A DNA stretch of 64,000 nt from Nevskia sp. (GCF_021732705.1 NZ_JAKFUM010000011.1:1-64000), one strand, 5' to 3'. Shown: positions 7,465 through 16,500, counted from the first letter of the stretch. The notes: generated by a model not told the origin, from the letters alone. Numbers and translations: made by a program.

Positions 7465-9603
7465 ATGACGACGATGCTCGCCCAGGACGCCACCGTGCTC
7501 GGCGCCTGTCCACACGACTGCCCCGACACCTGCTCGATGCTGGTCAAGGTCGCCAACGGCAAGGTCACCGGCGTGCAGGGCAATCCGGCGCATCCGTTCA
7601 CGCAGGGCCGGCTGTGCGCCAAGACCAGCCACTATCAGGAACGCGTCTACCACCCGGAACGCGTGCTCTATCCGATGCGCCGAAGCGGGCCGAAGGGTTC
7701 CGGGCAGTTCGAGCGCATCAGCTGGGATGAAGCGCTGGCGACGATCGGCGAGCGCTGGCGCGCGATCATCAAGGCCGACGGCCCGACCGCGATCCTGCCG
7801 TACAGCTATCTGGGCACGCAGGGCATCGTCAACGGCCTGACCGTCGGTGATCCGTTCTTCAACCAGCTCGGCGCGACCATTTCCGAGCGCACGTTCTGCG
7901 ATTCGGGCGCTTCAACGGCCTACGTGATGACCGTCGGCCCGACGCCGGGCATGGACCCGGAAAGCCTCGCCCACTCGCGCTTCATCATCCTGTGGGCCTG
8001 CAACCTGCTGAGCACCAACGCCCATCTGTGGCCGTTCGTCGATCAGGCGCGGAAGCAGGGTGCCAAGCTGGTGGTGATCGACCCGGTCAAGACCGGCACG
8101 ACGGCGATGGCCGATCTGCACCTGCGGCCGCGCCCCGGCACCGATGGCGCGCTGGCGCTGGCAATGATCCACGTGATCATCCGCGAAGGCTTGGTCGACC
8201 GTGATTACGTCGATCGCCACACGATCGGCTTCGACGAACTGTCGGCCCATGTCGCCCAATACACGCCGGAGTTCGCGGCAGACGAAACCGGCATCGATGC
8301 CGAAGTGATCCGCACGCTGGCGCGCGATTACGCCACCGCCCAGCCGTCGGCGATCCGGATTGGCGTGGCCATCGAACGCTCGGCCGGCGGCGGGCAACTG
8401 GTGCGGGCGATCGCTTGTCTGCCGGCGCTCGTCGGTGCCTGGCGACGTCCCGGCGGCGGCTTGCTGCAACTGCCGCTGTGGGCGTTCCCGGTGCGCTGGG
8501 ATCGGCTGCATCGCGCGGATCTGGCGACACCGGGTACACGCGTCATCAACCAGTGGAAGCTCGGCGCAGCGCTGACCGGCAGCCTGCCGCTGGACCCGCC
8601 GATCCGCGCGCTGTTCGTCTACAACAGCAATCCGCTGGTGGTCGCCCCGGACCAGCTCCGGCTGCAGCAAGGGCTGGCGCGCGAAGACCTGTTCACCGTG
8701 GTCAGCGAGCAGTTCATGACCGACACCGCGCGCTACGCCGACCTGCTGCTGCCGGCGACGACGCAGGTCGAGCAGGACGACCTGATGTTCTCCTGGGGCC
8801 ATCTGTACCTGACCCTGAACCGGCAGGCGGTGCCGCCGCAGGGCGAAGCAGTGTCGAACGCCGAACTGTTCCGCCGGCTGGCGACGGTGATGGGTTTCGA
8901 CGATCCGTTCTTCCAGCGCAGCGACGAGACCATCCTTCGCGAATCGCTGGACTGGGACGCGCCGACGATGCAGGGCATCTCCATGGAACTGCTGGAAGCG
9001 CAGGGCTACGCCCGCCTGAACCTGCCGGCGGCCGATGTCTTTGCGCCGCATGCCGAAGGTGGCTTCCCGACGCCGTCCGGCAAGGTCGAGATGAAAGCCT
9101 CGATGGCCGCCGGCGGCAACTTCGTGCTGCCGACCTTCCGGCAGGGCTACGGCGAGCTTCAGGACGGCTCGCCGGTGCCGGCGCTGCCGACGTACCAGCC
9201 GCCGCGCGAATCCGGCATCCGCGATGCCGCACCCGGCGCCCGCCACCCGCTGGCGATGATGTCGCCGAAGAGCCATTCGTTCCTGAACTCCAGCTATGCC
9301 AACCACCGGCGGCAACTGGCGCGCGAAAGCGAGCAGCGGCTGTTCATGAACCCGGTCGATGCCGACGCGCGCGGCATCCGCAGCGACGATCTGGTCCGGG
9401 TGCGCAATGCCCGAGGCAGCTTCGTCGCCGTGGCCAAGGTTGGCGATGACGCGATGCCCGGCGTGGTCGTCGCCCCGATGGGCTACTGGATCGCGAGTTC
9501 GCGGGCAAAGGCCACGCCCGCCGCGCTGAACCCGACGGTGCTGGGCGATCTCGGCGGCGCGCCGACGTTCTCCGACAACGCCGTCGAAGTGGAGCGCGCC
9601 TGA
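7465..9603 (+). CDS. Cytoplasmic molybdopterin oxidoreductase with [4Fe-4S] site
   Basis: The 712-residue protein belongs to the DMSO-reductase/formate-dehydrogenase superfamily. The N-terminal Fe-S motif is intact (Cys15-x3-Cys19-x3-Cys23 and Cys51). The molybdopterin domains follow, and the C-terminal molydopterin-dinucleotide-binding barrel starts around residue 590. A Phe-Cys-Asp-Ser-Gly-Ala-Ser stretch at about 152 is where a Mo-ligand Cys or Ser would be expected. There is no Tat signal, so the enzyme should act in the cytoplasm. The next gene is a ferredoxin whose ATG overlaps this stop (TGATG), which makes it the likely electron partner. The substrate is unknown. Confidence 0.9.
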   Translation: MTTMLAQDATVLGACPHDCPDTCSMLVKVANGKVTGVQGNPAHPFTQGRLCAKTSHYQERVYHPERVLYPMRRSGPKGSGQFERISWDEALATIGERWRAIIKADGPTAILPYSYLGTQGIVNGLTVGDPFFNQLGATISERTFCDSGASTAYVMTVGPTPGMDPESLAHSRFIILWACNLLSTNAHLWPFVDQARKQGAKLVVIDPVKTGTTAMADLHLRPRPGTDGALALAMIHVIIREGLVDRDYVDRHTIGFDELSAHVAQYTPEFAADETGIDAEVIRTLARDYATAQPSAIRIGVAIERSAGGGQLVRAIACLPALVGAWRRPGGGLLQLPLWAFPVRWDRLHRADLATPGTRVINQWKLGAALTGSLPLDPPIRALFVYNSNPLVVAPDQLRLQQGLAREDLFTVVSEQFMTDTARYADLLLPATTQVEQDDLMFSWGHLYLTLNRQAVPPQGEAVSNAELFRRLATVMGFDDPFFQRSDETILRESLDWDAPTMQGISMELLEAQGYARLNLPAADVFAPHAEGGFPTPSGKVEMKASMAAGGNFVLPTFRQGYGELQDGSPVPALPTYQPPRESGIRDAAPGARHPLAMMSPKSHSFLNSSYANHRRQLARESEQRLFMNPVDADARGIRSDDLVRVRNARGSFVAVAKVGDDAMPGVVVAPMGYWIASSRAKATPAALNPTVLGDLGGAPTFSDNAVEVERA

Positions 9604-9908
9604 TGCCACACGTCGTCACCGATAGCTGCACCGCCTGCCGCTACACCGAATGCGTGGCGCTGTGTCCGGTCGACTGCTTCCATGCCGCCGAGGACCGCCT
9701 CTACATCGACCCGGAGGCCTGCATCGACTGCGCGGCCTGCGTGCCGGTCTGCCCGGTCAAGGCAATCGTCGATGCCTTCGATCTCGAAAGCCGCGCGGAC
9801 GAACTGATCGCGCTGAATCGCCAGCGATCCCGCGAACTGCCGGTGATCGACAGCAAGACCGCCGCGCTGCCGACGGCCGAGGCGCGGCGGGCGGCCTTGG
9901 GCTACTGA
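9603..9908 (+). CDS. Seven-iron-type ferredoxin
   Basis: The 101-residue protein has two clusters of cysteines: Cys-Thr-Ala-Cys-Arg-Tyr-Thr-Glu-Cys ... Cys-Pro-Val-Asp-Cys in the first 25 residues and Cys-x2-Cys-x2-Cys-x3-Cys-Pro at about 40-50. This is the layout of [3Fe-4S]/[4Fe-4S] ferredoxins of the FdxA type. It is translationally coupled to the molybdopterin enzyme and presumably shuttles electrons for it. Its 3' end overlaps the convergent amine oxidase by seven bases. Confidence 0.9.
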   Translation: MPHVVTDSCTACRYTECVALCPVDCFHAAEDRLYIDPEACIDCAACVPVCPVKAIVDAFDLESRADELIALNRQRSRELPVIDSKTAALPTAEARRAALGY

Positions 9909-11275
9909 GCCAGCGCGGTGCGCACTTCCGACGCGGCACGCGCGCCAGACAACAGCGCGCCTTCGATATAGCCGCACCAGCGCCCCGCGGTTTCAGTGCC
10001 GGCCCAGTGGATGCGCCCGCTCGGCGCGGCAAGCGCGGGGCCATGTCGGCTCAGGATGCCCGGCGTCGGCACTCCGACGTAGCAACCGCGACTCCACGGA
10101 TCGCTGATCCAGTCGTGATCGAGATAATCGATCGGCGCCGCGGCCTGCGGGCCGAACGCGCCGACCAGACTGGCCAGCACGGCGGCGCGCCGGGCTTCGG
10201 GTGTGGCCTTGCTCCAGTGGCGCGCGTTGGTGCCATCGATGAAGCCGACCAGCGCGCCGTGACTGCCATCCGCTGGCGAAGCATCGAACACCGGCGACAG
10301 CAGTGCCCGGTCGCCGACGAATTCGCCATTCAAGCCGGCATCGCGCCAGAACGGCCGGGCGTAGGCGATCACGCACTTGATCACGGAGCCCATCGGCATG
10401 CCGTGGGCCAGCGCGCTTCGTTCCGCGCAAGCCGGTGCCATCGCGATGTCACCGGCCATCCGCGGCGCCATCGCGACGATGACCCGCCTCGTCTGCAGGC
10501 AACGGTCGCCATCGAGCCGAATCCGGACGTCGTTTGACCGCTGTTCGAGCGCCAGCACGGCTGTCGACAGCTTCAGCGTGCCCGGCATCAGCTGCTGGGC
10601 CAGGTGAGTGGCCAGCGCGTGCATGCCGCCACCGACCGTCTGTGCCTGTGCGCCATCGCGCACCGCAAGCAGCGCGTCGAAACTGCCACTGCTGCCGAGG
10701 TAATGCAGAAAGCCGAGCATCGACAGGTTCGACGCTTCCGTGCACAGCACCGCGCGCACCGCGGCGTCGAACAGCATCCGGCTGCCGTCGCTCCGCAACC
10801 AGCGGCGCTGCCAGTCGGCGACCGTCAGCGCGTCGAGCTGCGTGGCGCGGGTCGCCGTCCACGGCGCGTCTGGCGGCACCTGACGCTGCATCAGACGCAG
10901 ACGCCACAGCAGGATCTGCATCTCGATCAGCGCGACCGGCGACGCGGGCGGAATCAGGCCCGAGTAGCGATGCAGCCGGTCGCCGATCTGCAGCAGCTTC
11001 GCCCCCGGCCGTTCCTGCGACAGCAACGGTGCACCGGCGTCGGCGGCGAGCCGGGTCAGCTGCGCATGACCATGGCCGACCCATTGGCCGCCGGTATCGA
11101 CGACACGCCCGGCCAGCATCCCAGGCCGCGATCGGCCGCCGACGCGATCCCGCGCTTCAAGCAGCGCGATATGCAGGCCGGCACGCTGCAGATCGACCGC
11201 TGCCCGAAGGCCCGCAAAGCCGGCGCCGATGACCACGGCATCGAACGACGGGACGGTTGAATCGGAGTCGAACAT
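9902..11275 (-). CDS. Flavin-containing amine oxidase family protein
   Basis: The 457-residue protein starts with a dinucleotide-binding motif (Gly-Ala-Gly-Phe-Ala-Gly-Leu) followed by Leu-Glu-Ala-Arg-Asp-Arg-Val-Gly-Gly-Arg, the FAD signature of monoamine oxidase-like enzymes. It ends with Trp-Ala-Gly-Thr-Glu-Thr-Ala-Gly-Arg-Trp-x-Gly-Tyr-Ile-Glu-Gly-Ala, which closes the FAD site. There is no signal peptide. The covalent-FAD Cys of mammalian MAO is not seen (Arg-Trp-Cys-Gly is shifted), so FAD is probably non-covalent. The amine substrate is unknown. The ATG at 11275 is preferred; a TTG five codons upstream is possible. Confidence 0.85.
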   Translation of the reverse strand: MFDSDSTVPSFDAVVIGAGFAGLRAAVDLQRAGLHIALLEARDRVGGRSRPGMLAGRVVDTGGQWVGHGHAQLTRLAADAGAPLLSQERPGAKLLQIGDRLHRYSGLIPPASPVALIEMQILLWRLRLMQRQVPPDAPWTATRATQLDALTVADWQRRWLRSDGSRMLFDAAVRAVLCTEASNLSMLGFLHYLGSSGSFDALLAVRDGAQAQTVGGGMHALATHLAQQLMPGTLKLSTAVLALEQRSNDVRIRLDGDRCLQTRRVIVAMAPRMAGDIAMAPACAERSALAHGMPMGSVIKCVIAYARPFWRDAGLNGEFVGDRALLSPVFDASPADGSHGALVGFIDGTNARHWSKATPEARRAAVLASLVGAFGPQAAAPIDYLDHDWISDPWSRGCYVGVPTPGILSRHGPALAAPSGRIHWAGTETAGRWCGYIEGALLSGARAASEVRTALAQ

Positions 11276-11560
11276 GGGCGCGCGTGGCAAGGTCGAACCT
11301 TGATGACACCGGAGGCGGCGCGCTGACGCAAGCGAGCGCCGCGATCAGCGCCCGTGGCGTGTCGCGCCCTGCCGCCTTCGGCTCTGTGATGGCCGGCGAA
11401 CGTGGGTGATCGATGCGTCGCGAGCCCGGTCAATGGCCGAATCGCGGGTCAGCAAGCGAGTCACGGCCCGCTCGGAGGACTCATCGAACGAAGCTGCTGG
11501 GAATTCTCGGCGCCGCGCGCCACCGTCGCGCAAGGCCATCGGCTGCCGGGAAGGCAGCGT

Positions 11561-11842
11561 TCAATCCCCGTCCTCATTCTCCTGCGCCAGCAGGGACTTG
11601 AGGTGGTAGGCATTGACGTCGAAGTCCCGGTCGTCTGAGGCCGCGGCGAGCACCTGCGGTGCGAGGCGGGCGCGTTCCTCGTCGATCTCCGCGCTGGTGA
11701 AGCCGGCGTCAAGCGCGTCGGCGATCATCTTGTCCGTCATGCGCTTCGCGCGTGCTGCATACGTTTCAACGTCGGGATTGGCACCGGGCAGGATGTTGTC
11801 CTCGATCCAGGTGCTGGCCCATCTCAGGAAGCGATTGCTCAT
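11561..11842 (-). CDS. Small helical protein resembling DUF768
   Basis: The 93-residue protein starts Phe-Leu-Arg-Trp-Ala-Ser-Thr-Trp-Ile and has an acidic helical body (Glu-Ile-Asp-Glu-Glu-Arg), a pattern I associate with the uncharacterised DUF768 family. An AGGAG lies 13 bases before the ATG, a little far. No signal peptide or membrane segment is seen. It stands alone. Confidence 0.6.
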   Translation of the reverse strand: MSNRFLRWASTWIEDNILPGANPDVETYAARAKRMTDKMIADALDAGFTSAEIDEERARLAPQVLAAASDDRDFDVNAYHLKSLLAQENEDGD

Positions 11843-12338
11843 GACGTCTGCTCTGCTCCTATGTCGAATTCGGCGCGGTGTCCCGCGAACGGCGCCTCAC
11901 ATCATGCCGTGATCGAGCGCTGGGCCCGCCGGACGCTGCCACGGCAATCGGCGCTGCGAGCCCGCACGTGCGCGGCAAGACCTAACCTGCAGATTAGCGA
12001 GGACGGGCTTGCCATGTCATCCGGTTTCGAGGGCGCCGGATCGCGTCGACGGTCCGCATACGTCGGCAGTTTCCGAACGGCCGTGGGTTCGCCAAACCGC
12101 GCGGGACGCCGGACCATCGGCCACCCGCGCTTGCACGCGCGGCCGCACGAGCAATCGCAGCAAGGGTGCTTCGAGTGCTTCGCCGGGAGCGCCCGGTCGG
12201 AAGCACTGTCCCATCCGCGTGACAGCCGCGCGCACGCGGGGTGCGGTCACGACACCGGATAATGGCTTGCAAACAAGGGCTTGCGCGTTATTCTGCGTGC
12301 CGTGCCAGACGGCACGCTTTCTGCCTTTGTCGCCGACC
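11843..12338. other. Intergenic stretch with no supported gene
   Basis: Several overlapping frames are open here because of the high GC content, but none has family resemblance or a good start. A 9-base inverted repeat (GCGTGCCGT ... ACGGCACGC) at about 12296-12318 lies just before the cytochrome gene and could be an operator. Confidence 0.4.
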
Positions 12339-12683
12339 ATGCCGCTGCCCCGCCCTCGCTCCGTCACCGCGCTGATCGCCTTGCTGCTGGCGACAGGCCC
12401 GGCTGTCGCGGCGCCGGCAAAGTCGCTGTCGCCGCTCGCCCTGTCGTGTCTCGCTTGTCATCAGCCGGCGGTCAATGCCGCGTCGATGCCGGCGCTGGAT
12501 CACTACGCGCCGGCGGCAATCGCTGCCTCGCTGCGTGCCGCGCGCGATCAGCCGCAACCGGGTTCGATCATGGCGCGCTTCGCCGTGAAGCTGGGCGATG
12601 CCGAGATCGAACAGCTCGCCGCCGAGCTGGGTCAAGCCACGTCCTCGTCGAAAGCGGTCGGCTCGAACGCGAAACCGCGATGA
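12339..12683 (+). CDS. Monohaem cytochrome c subunit, FccA-like
   Basis: The 114-residue protein has a signal peptide (residues 1-25), a haem-binding Cys37-Leu-Ala-Cys40-His motif and a likely Met ligand at Gly-Ser-Ile-Met about 38 residues later. Its stop overlaps the start of the flavoprotein gene (ATGA). Together they look like flavocytochrome c sulfide dehydrogenase, where the cytochrome takes electrons from the flavin subunit in the periplasm. The size fits a monohaem subunit. No ribosome site is evident before the ATG. It is distinct from the alcohol-oxidation cytochrome at 21144. Confidence 0.8.
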   Translation: MPLPRPRSVTALIALLLATGPAVAAPAKSLSPLALSCLACHQPAVNAASMPALDHYAPAAIAASLRAARDQPQPGSIMARFAVKLGDAEIEQLAAELGQATSSSKAVGSNAKPR

Positions 12684-13972
12684 GCCTGTCGCGCCGCACC
12701 TTGCTGCAGGGCCTGCTGGCATCGGCCATGGTGCCGATGACTGCGGCCGCAGCGGGCAGCCGCCGCAAGGCGCGCGTCATCGTCATCGGCGCCGGATTTG
12801 GCGGTGCCACCTGCGCCAAGACCTTGCGGCAATTGTCGTCGTCGATCGACGTGCTGCTGATCGAGGCGCGCGAGCGCTACTGCACCGGCCCGTTCACCAA
12901 CCTCGCGATCACCGGCCTGCGCACAGTCGACAGCATCACGCGGCGCACGGCGGACATCGGCAAGGCGCATGGCGTGCGGACCGTGGTCGATGAAGTGATC
13001 GCGCTCGATCCGGTCGCGAAGTCGGTGACGACCGCGAGCGGCCAGCGCTACACCGCCGACCGCATCGTGGTCTCGCCCGGCGTGGCGATGCACTGGGGGC
13101 CGATCGCCGGGCTCGATGCCGGCAACAGCGGCGCGATGCCGCACGCCTGGCTCGGCGACACGCAGCTGTTGAACCTGCGTGATCGCCTCGATGCCGTACC
13201 GGACGGTGGCGTGATCCTGATCGGCTCGCCGCCGAATCCGTACCGCTGCCCGCCCGGGCCGTACGAGCGTGCCGGCCTGATCGCCGATCACCTGCGGAAG
13301 ACCGGCCGCAAGCGCTGCAAGATCCTGATCGCCGATGCCAAGGACGATTTCACCAAGCGCGCGCTGTTCCTGCTCGAATGGGACAACCGCTACGGCGCGA
13401 TGATCGAGTGGCTGCCGCGCGCCAAGGGTGGCGAGGTGGTTCGCGTCGATGTCACGACCGGCGAGGTCTGGCTGCGCGATGCGAACACGTCCATCGGCAC
13501 CCATCTCGCGTCGATCGTGCCGCCGCAGCAGGCCGCCGCGATTGCGGCGAAGGGCGATCTGGTCGACGAATCCGGCTGGTGCCCGATCGAGCCGACGACG
13601 TTCGAATCGACCCGCCACGCCGGCATTCACGTGCTGGGCGACGCCTCGGTGGCAGCGCCGATGCCGAAGTCGGCCTTCGCGGCGAACACGCAGGCCAAGC
13701 TCTGCGCATCGGTCATCGTCGCGGCGTTCGAGGGCCGCGAGGCACCGCTCGCCCGCTTCGTCAACACCTGCTACAGCCTCGTTGCCGAGGATGCAGCAAT
13801 CTCCGTTTCCGGTTTCTATTCGGCCGCCAATGGCCGCATCTCGGTGATTTCCGACGGCGTCAGTCCGTTGTCGGGCAGCGCCGAATTGCGGCAGCAGGAA
13901 GCGGCCCAGGCACGCGATTGGTATGAAAGCATCACGACTGACAGTTTTGGCGCGCAAGCGAAACGGACCTGA
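12680..13972 (+). CDS. Flavocytochrome c sulfide dehydrogenase-like flavoprotein
   Basis: The 430-residue protein has a twin-arginine-like export signal (Ser-Arg-Arg-Thr-Leu-Leu-Gln), an FAD-binding Gly-x-Gly-x2-Gly motif near residue 37 and strong resemblance along its length to FccB. Both cysteines of the redox-active pair known in FccB are present (Arg-Cys-Pro-Pro-Gly-Pro-Tyr-Glu-Arg and Asn-Thr-Cys-Tyr-Ser). The Cys that carries covalent FAD in FccB is not at the same place by eye alignment: Cys lies two residues earlier in Arg-Tyr-Cys-Thr-Gly-Pro-Phe-Thr-Asn. The pair likely oxidises sulfide or a related sulfur compound. The 3' end overlaps the next gene by 50 bases. Confidence 0.85.
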   Translation: MSLSRRTLLQGLLASAMVPMTAAAAGSRRKARVIVIGAGFGGATCAKTLRQLSSSIDVLLIEARERYCTGPFTNLAITGLRTVDSITRRTADIGKAHGVRTVVDEVIALDPVAKSVTTASGQRYTADRIVVSPGVAMHWGPIAGLDAGNSGAMPHAWLGDTQLLNLRDRLDAVPDGGVILIGSPPNPYRCPPGPYERAGLIADHLRKTGRKRCKILIADAKDDFTKRALFLLEWDNRYGAMIEWLPRAKGGEVVRVDVTTGEVWLRDANTSIGTHLASIVPPQQAAAIAAKGDLVDESGWCPIEPTTFESTRHAGIHVLGDASVAAPMPKSAFAANTQAKLCASVIVAAFEGREAPLARFVNTCYSLVAEDAAISVSGFYSAANGRISVISDGVSPLSGSAELRQQEAAQARDWYESITTDSFGAQAKRT

Positions 13973-14621
13973 GGGGCTGCGCCGGGAAGATCCGGTCGGC
14001 GCCTGCTGGCATCGCTGGCTGCTGATCGCGGCTGCGATCGCCTATGGTCTGTACATCAGCAACGATCTGGGCTGGCTGCCGCTGCTCGCGTTTGGCGACC
14101 CGACCTGGCTGACGTTCGGGATCATCGTGCTGTTCGTCGCCGCGTCGATCTATTGCGGCAGCATGGCTTTCGAACTGGCGCGGCAACATGCGGTGCTGCA
14201 GGGGTTGCAGAACGGCCAGCCGAGCGCCGGACCGAGCTGGGTCGGCGACTATCTCGCCGAACGTCAGGCGCTGAACGGCGCCGACTCGACCGCGCTCGGC
14301 GACCTGCTGCACGAGCGGATCAAGGGCCGTACCGAACTGGGCTGGTTCTCGGCCGGTCTGCAGATCAAGCTGGGGCTGCTCGGAACGGTGATCGGCTTCG
14401 TCATCATGCTGGCGTCGATCGGCAACGCCAGCGATCTGCAGAGTCAGGGGCTGGATCGGTTGATCCAGAACATGGGGCTGGGCATGCGCGTGTCGCTGTA
14501 CACGACGATCGTCGGCCTGATCGGCTCGATGATGATCGGCATCCAGATGCTGGTGATCGATCGCGCGGCGGATCGCCTGTTCGCGCTGATCATCACCATG
14601 CCCGATCCGGGCGCGCGCTGA
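13923..14621 (+). CDS. MotA/TolQ/ExbB-type proton channel protein
   Basis: This 232-residue membrane protein has predicted helices at about 30-48, 64-83, 142-165 and 184-210. The last two, with Gly-Leu-Leu-Gly-Thr-Val-Ile-Gly-Phe and Tyr-Thr-Thr-Ile-Val-Gly-Leu-Ile-Gly-Ser, are the hallmark of ExbB/TolQ/MotA stator proteins. Such proteins form inner-membrane ion channels that drive work in the envelope together with an ExbD/TolR/MotB partner. The next gene, 4 bases downstream, supplies a matching partner. The start overlaps fccB, implying cotranscription. Confidence 0.85.
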   Translation: MKASRLTVLARKRNGPEGLRREDPVGACWHRWLLIAAAIAYGLYISNDLGWLPLLAFGDPTWLTFGIIVLFVAASIYCGSMAFELARQHAVLQGLQNGQPSAGPSWVGDYLAERQALNGADSTALGDLLHERIKGRTELGWFSAGLQIKLGLLGTVIGFVIMLASIGNASDLQSQGLDRLIQNMGLGMRVSLYTTIVGLIGSMMIGIQMLVIDRAADRLFALIITMPDPGAR

Positions 14622-14625
14622 GCCG

Positions 14626-15237
14626 ATGTCTCGCCGCGGCAGCAACCGTCATCACTACGAGGAAGATCCGTTCACGGATCTGCTGTTCAATGCCCTGATG
14701 GGCTTCACGATGCTGCTGTTCCTGACCTTGCTGTTCCTGAACCCGCCATCGAAGAAGACCGGCGTGATCGACACCAAGGCCGAGTTCATCGTGACCACGA
14801 CCTGGCCGGATGGCGCCGAGGACGACATCGACACCTGGGTCGAGTCCGGCACCGGCGACGTGGTCTGGTTCAGCCATCCGGACGACGGGCAGATGCATCT
14901 GGACCGCGACGACCGCGGGCTGGCCAACGACACGATCACGGTCAACGGCCAGAAAGTCGTGAATCCGCTGAATCAGGAAGTGGTGACCTTGCGCGGCAAG
15001 GCACCGGGCGAGTACACGGTGAACGTCAACAACTACAAGTCGGCGAACACCGGACCGGTGCCGGTGCAGGTCAATGTCGTCAAGGTCAATCCGGTGCTGC
15101 GGGTGATCTTCTACGACACCATCACGCTGACGCGGCAGGGCGAGGAGAAGACCGCCGTGCGCTTTACCGTGACGCCGGAAGGCGACGTCATCAACGTCAA
15201 CACGCTGCAGAAATCGCTGGTCAAGTCCAGCAACTGA
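14626..15237 (+). CDS. ExbD-like single-span protein with a beta-rich periplasmic domain
   Basis: The 203-residue protein has a basic, His-rich N-tail, then Asp14-Pro-Phe-Thr-Asp18-Leu-Leu-Phe-Asn leading into one membrane helix (about 19-39), and a 160-residue periplasmic part that looks like a beta sandwich. The Asp at the helix start matches the proton-carrying Asp of ExbD/TolR/MotB, but the C-terminal domain is not the usual ExbD or OmpA-like fold. With the preceding gene it would form an ion-driven motor. I do not recognise a named system. Confidence 0.75.
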   Translation: MSRRGSNRHHYEEDPFTDLLFNALMGFTMLLFLTLLFLNPPSKKTGVIDTKAEFIVTTTWPDGAEDDIDTWVESGTGDVVWFSHPDDGQMHLDRDDRGLANDTITVNGQKVVNPLNQEVVTLRGKAPGEYTVNVNNYKSANTGPVPVQVNVVKVNPVLRVIFYDTITLTRQGEEKTAVRFTVTPEGDVINVNTLQKSLVKSSN

Positions 15238-15265
15238 TCATTCTCGTCACCACCCTCAAGCCTCC

Positions 15266-15781
15266 ATGTCCAACGGACTCGTGCTGTTGTCGCTGCTGTA
15301 CTTCTCGCTGGCCTTGCTGCTGCTGGCGCTGCTGGTCCGCACTACGCTCGGCGCGCGGCTCAAGACCGTGATGATCGTCGCGTTCGTCGCGATGGCCGGG
15401 CTCAGCCACTACGGCTGGAAGCAGATGGCAGGCTGGCCGACCCGCGCCGTGCTGCCCGAACGCTTCCTGTATCACGCGGCCAGCGTGCGCGAGCCGAACA
15501 GCGCCACCGGCGACCCGGGCCTGATCCACATCTGGGCCACCGAGCTGACGCCGTCCGGTCCAGCCAAGGAACCGCGCGCCTACGAACTGCCGTACAGCCC
15601 CGAGGACCAGAAGCAGATTCAGGACGCGCGCGAGCGCCAGCGGCAGCAGGGCTTGCCACAGATCGGCCGCAAGGCCGGTGTCCGGAACAAGTCGAACGTG
15701 GTCTCGGATGCCCGACGGACCGCGGCGCTGGCGAGCTTCACGCTGGCCGATCTGCCCGATCCGGCGCTGCCGGAAAAGTGA
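15266..15781 (+). CDS. Two-span membrane protein of unknown function
   Basis: The 171-residue protein has two N-terminal hydrophobic helices (about 4-25 and 34-50) and a soluble tail rich in Gln, Arg and Glu. It lies inside the ExbB/ExbD-like operon and its stop overlaps the next start (GTGA), so it is probably an accessory subunit. I see no known domain. Confidence 0.7.
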   Translation: MSNGLVLLSLLYFSLALLLLALLVRTTLGARLKTVMIVAFVAMAGLSHYGWKQMAGWPTRAVLPERFLYHAASVREPNSATGDPGLIHIWATELTPSGPAKEPRAYELPYSPEDQKQIQDARERQRQQGLPQIGRKAGVRNKSNVVSDARRTAALASFTLADLPDPALPEK

Positions 15782-16500
15782 GGCGCGTGCGCATGCGTCG
15801 CCTTCCTCTGCCGTTCACTGCCCTCGCCAGCCTGCTGCTCGCAGCCTGCGGCAACGCGCCCGACACACCGTACTTTCCGCTCGAATCGGGACGTCGCTGG
15901 ACGTACACGCTGCACGAGACCAATGCCCTCGGCGAGAAGACCGAGACCTTCGAGATCACCAGCGCCGGCCCGCGCGAGCGCAACGGCGAAACCTTCTGGC
16001 TGCGTCGCAACAGTCTCGGCACCGAGTACTGGCTGAAGCTCGACGACCGCAACATCGTTCGTGCCGGCCTGCGCACGACGGTCGAGTTCGAGCCGCGGGA
16101 CGAACCGACGCCGCGCACCGTGCTGCCGATCGCCCCGAAGCTCGGGGATGGCTGGGAACAGCCGAGCCAGCCGTTCATCCTCGAACGCGCCGTGCCGTTT
16201 CGCGAACGCTTCCTGCACCATGAATCGGTGCGCTTCGCGCTGCAGATGAAGATCACGGCCGTGGACGAGGAAGTGACCGTGCCGGCCGGCACCTTCAAGC
16301 ACTGCATCAAGGCCGAAGGCGATGCGCTGATCTACGTGCTGGCCGATCCGCGACTCGGCGGCTCCGAAGTCGTGGTCCGGCATACCGAGTGGTATGCGCC
16401 CGGTGTCGGGCTGATCAAGCTGCAGCGGGTCGAGCCGCTCGAAACCACGCAGATCGTCGGCGGCGAAGTGACGATGGAACTGGAGTCGTTCGAGCGCTGA
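15778..16500 (+). CDS. Lipoprotein, last gene of the motor operon
   Basis: The 240-residue product has a lipoprotein signal with lipobox Leu-Leu-Ala-Ala-Cys at about residues 21-25. The mature part opens with a 'Tyr-Phe-Pro-Leu-Glu-Ser-Gly-Arg-Arg-Trp-Thr-Tyr' segment typical of uncharacterised beta-rich lipoproteins that start with a 'pltxGxxWxY' strand. A GTG at 15778 overlaps the preceding stop; an ATG at 15793 is equally possible. It may be the outer-membrane or periplasmic target of the ExbB/ExbD-like pair. Confidence 0.75.
   Translation: MRRVRMRRLPLPFTALASLLLAACGNAPDTPYFPLESGRRWTYTLHETNALGEKTETFEITSAGPRERNGETFWLRRNSLGTEYWLKLDDRNIVRAGLRTTVEFEPRDEPTPRTVLPIAPKLGDGWEQPSQPFILERAVPFRERFLHHESVRFALQMKITAVDEEVTVPAGTFKHCIKAEGDALIYVLADPRLGGSEVVVRHTEWYAPGVGLIKLQRVEPLETTQIVGGEVTMELESFER

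Noticed and set aside
12310-12325. Sigma54-like site CGGCACGCTTTCTGCC before the cytochrome c gene
   Set aside because: Spacing is right, but the start point would be only about 4 bases before the ATG and the site overlaps an inverted repeat, so chance is likely.
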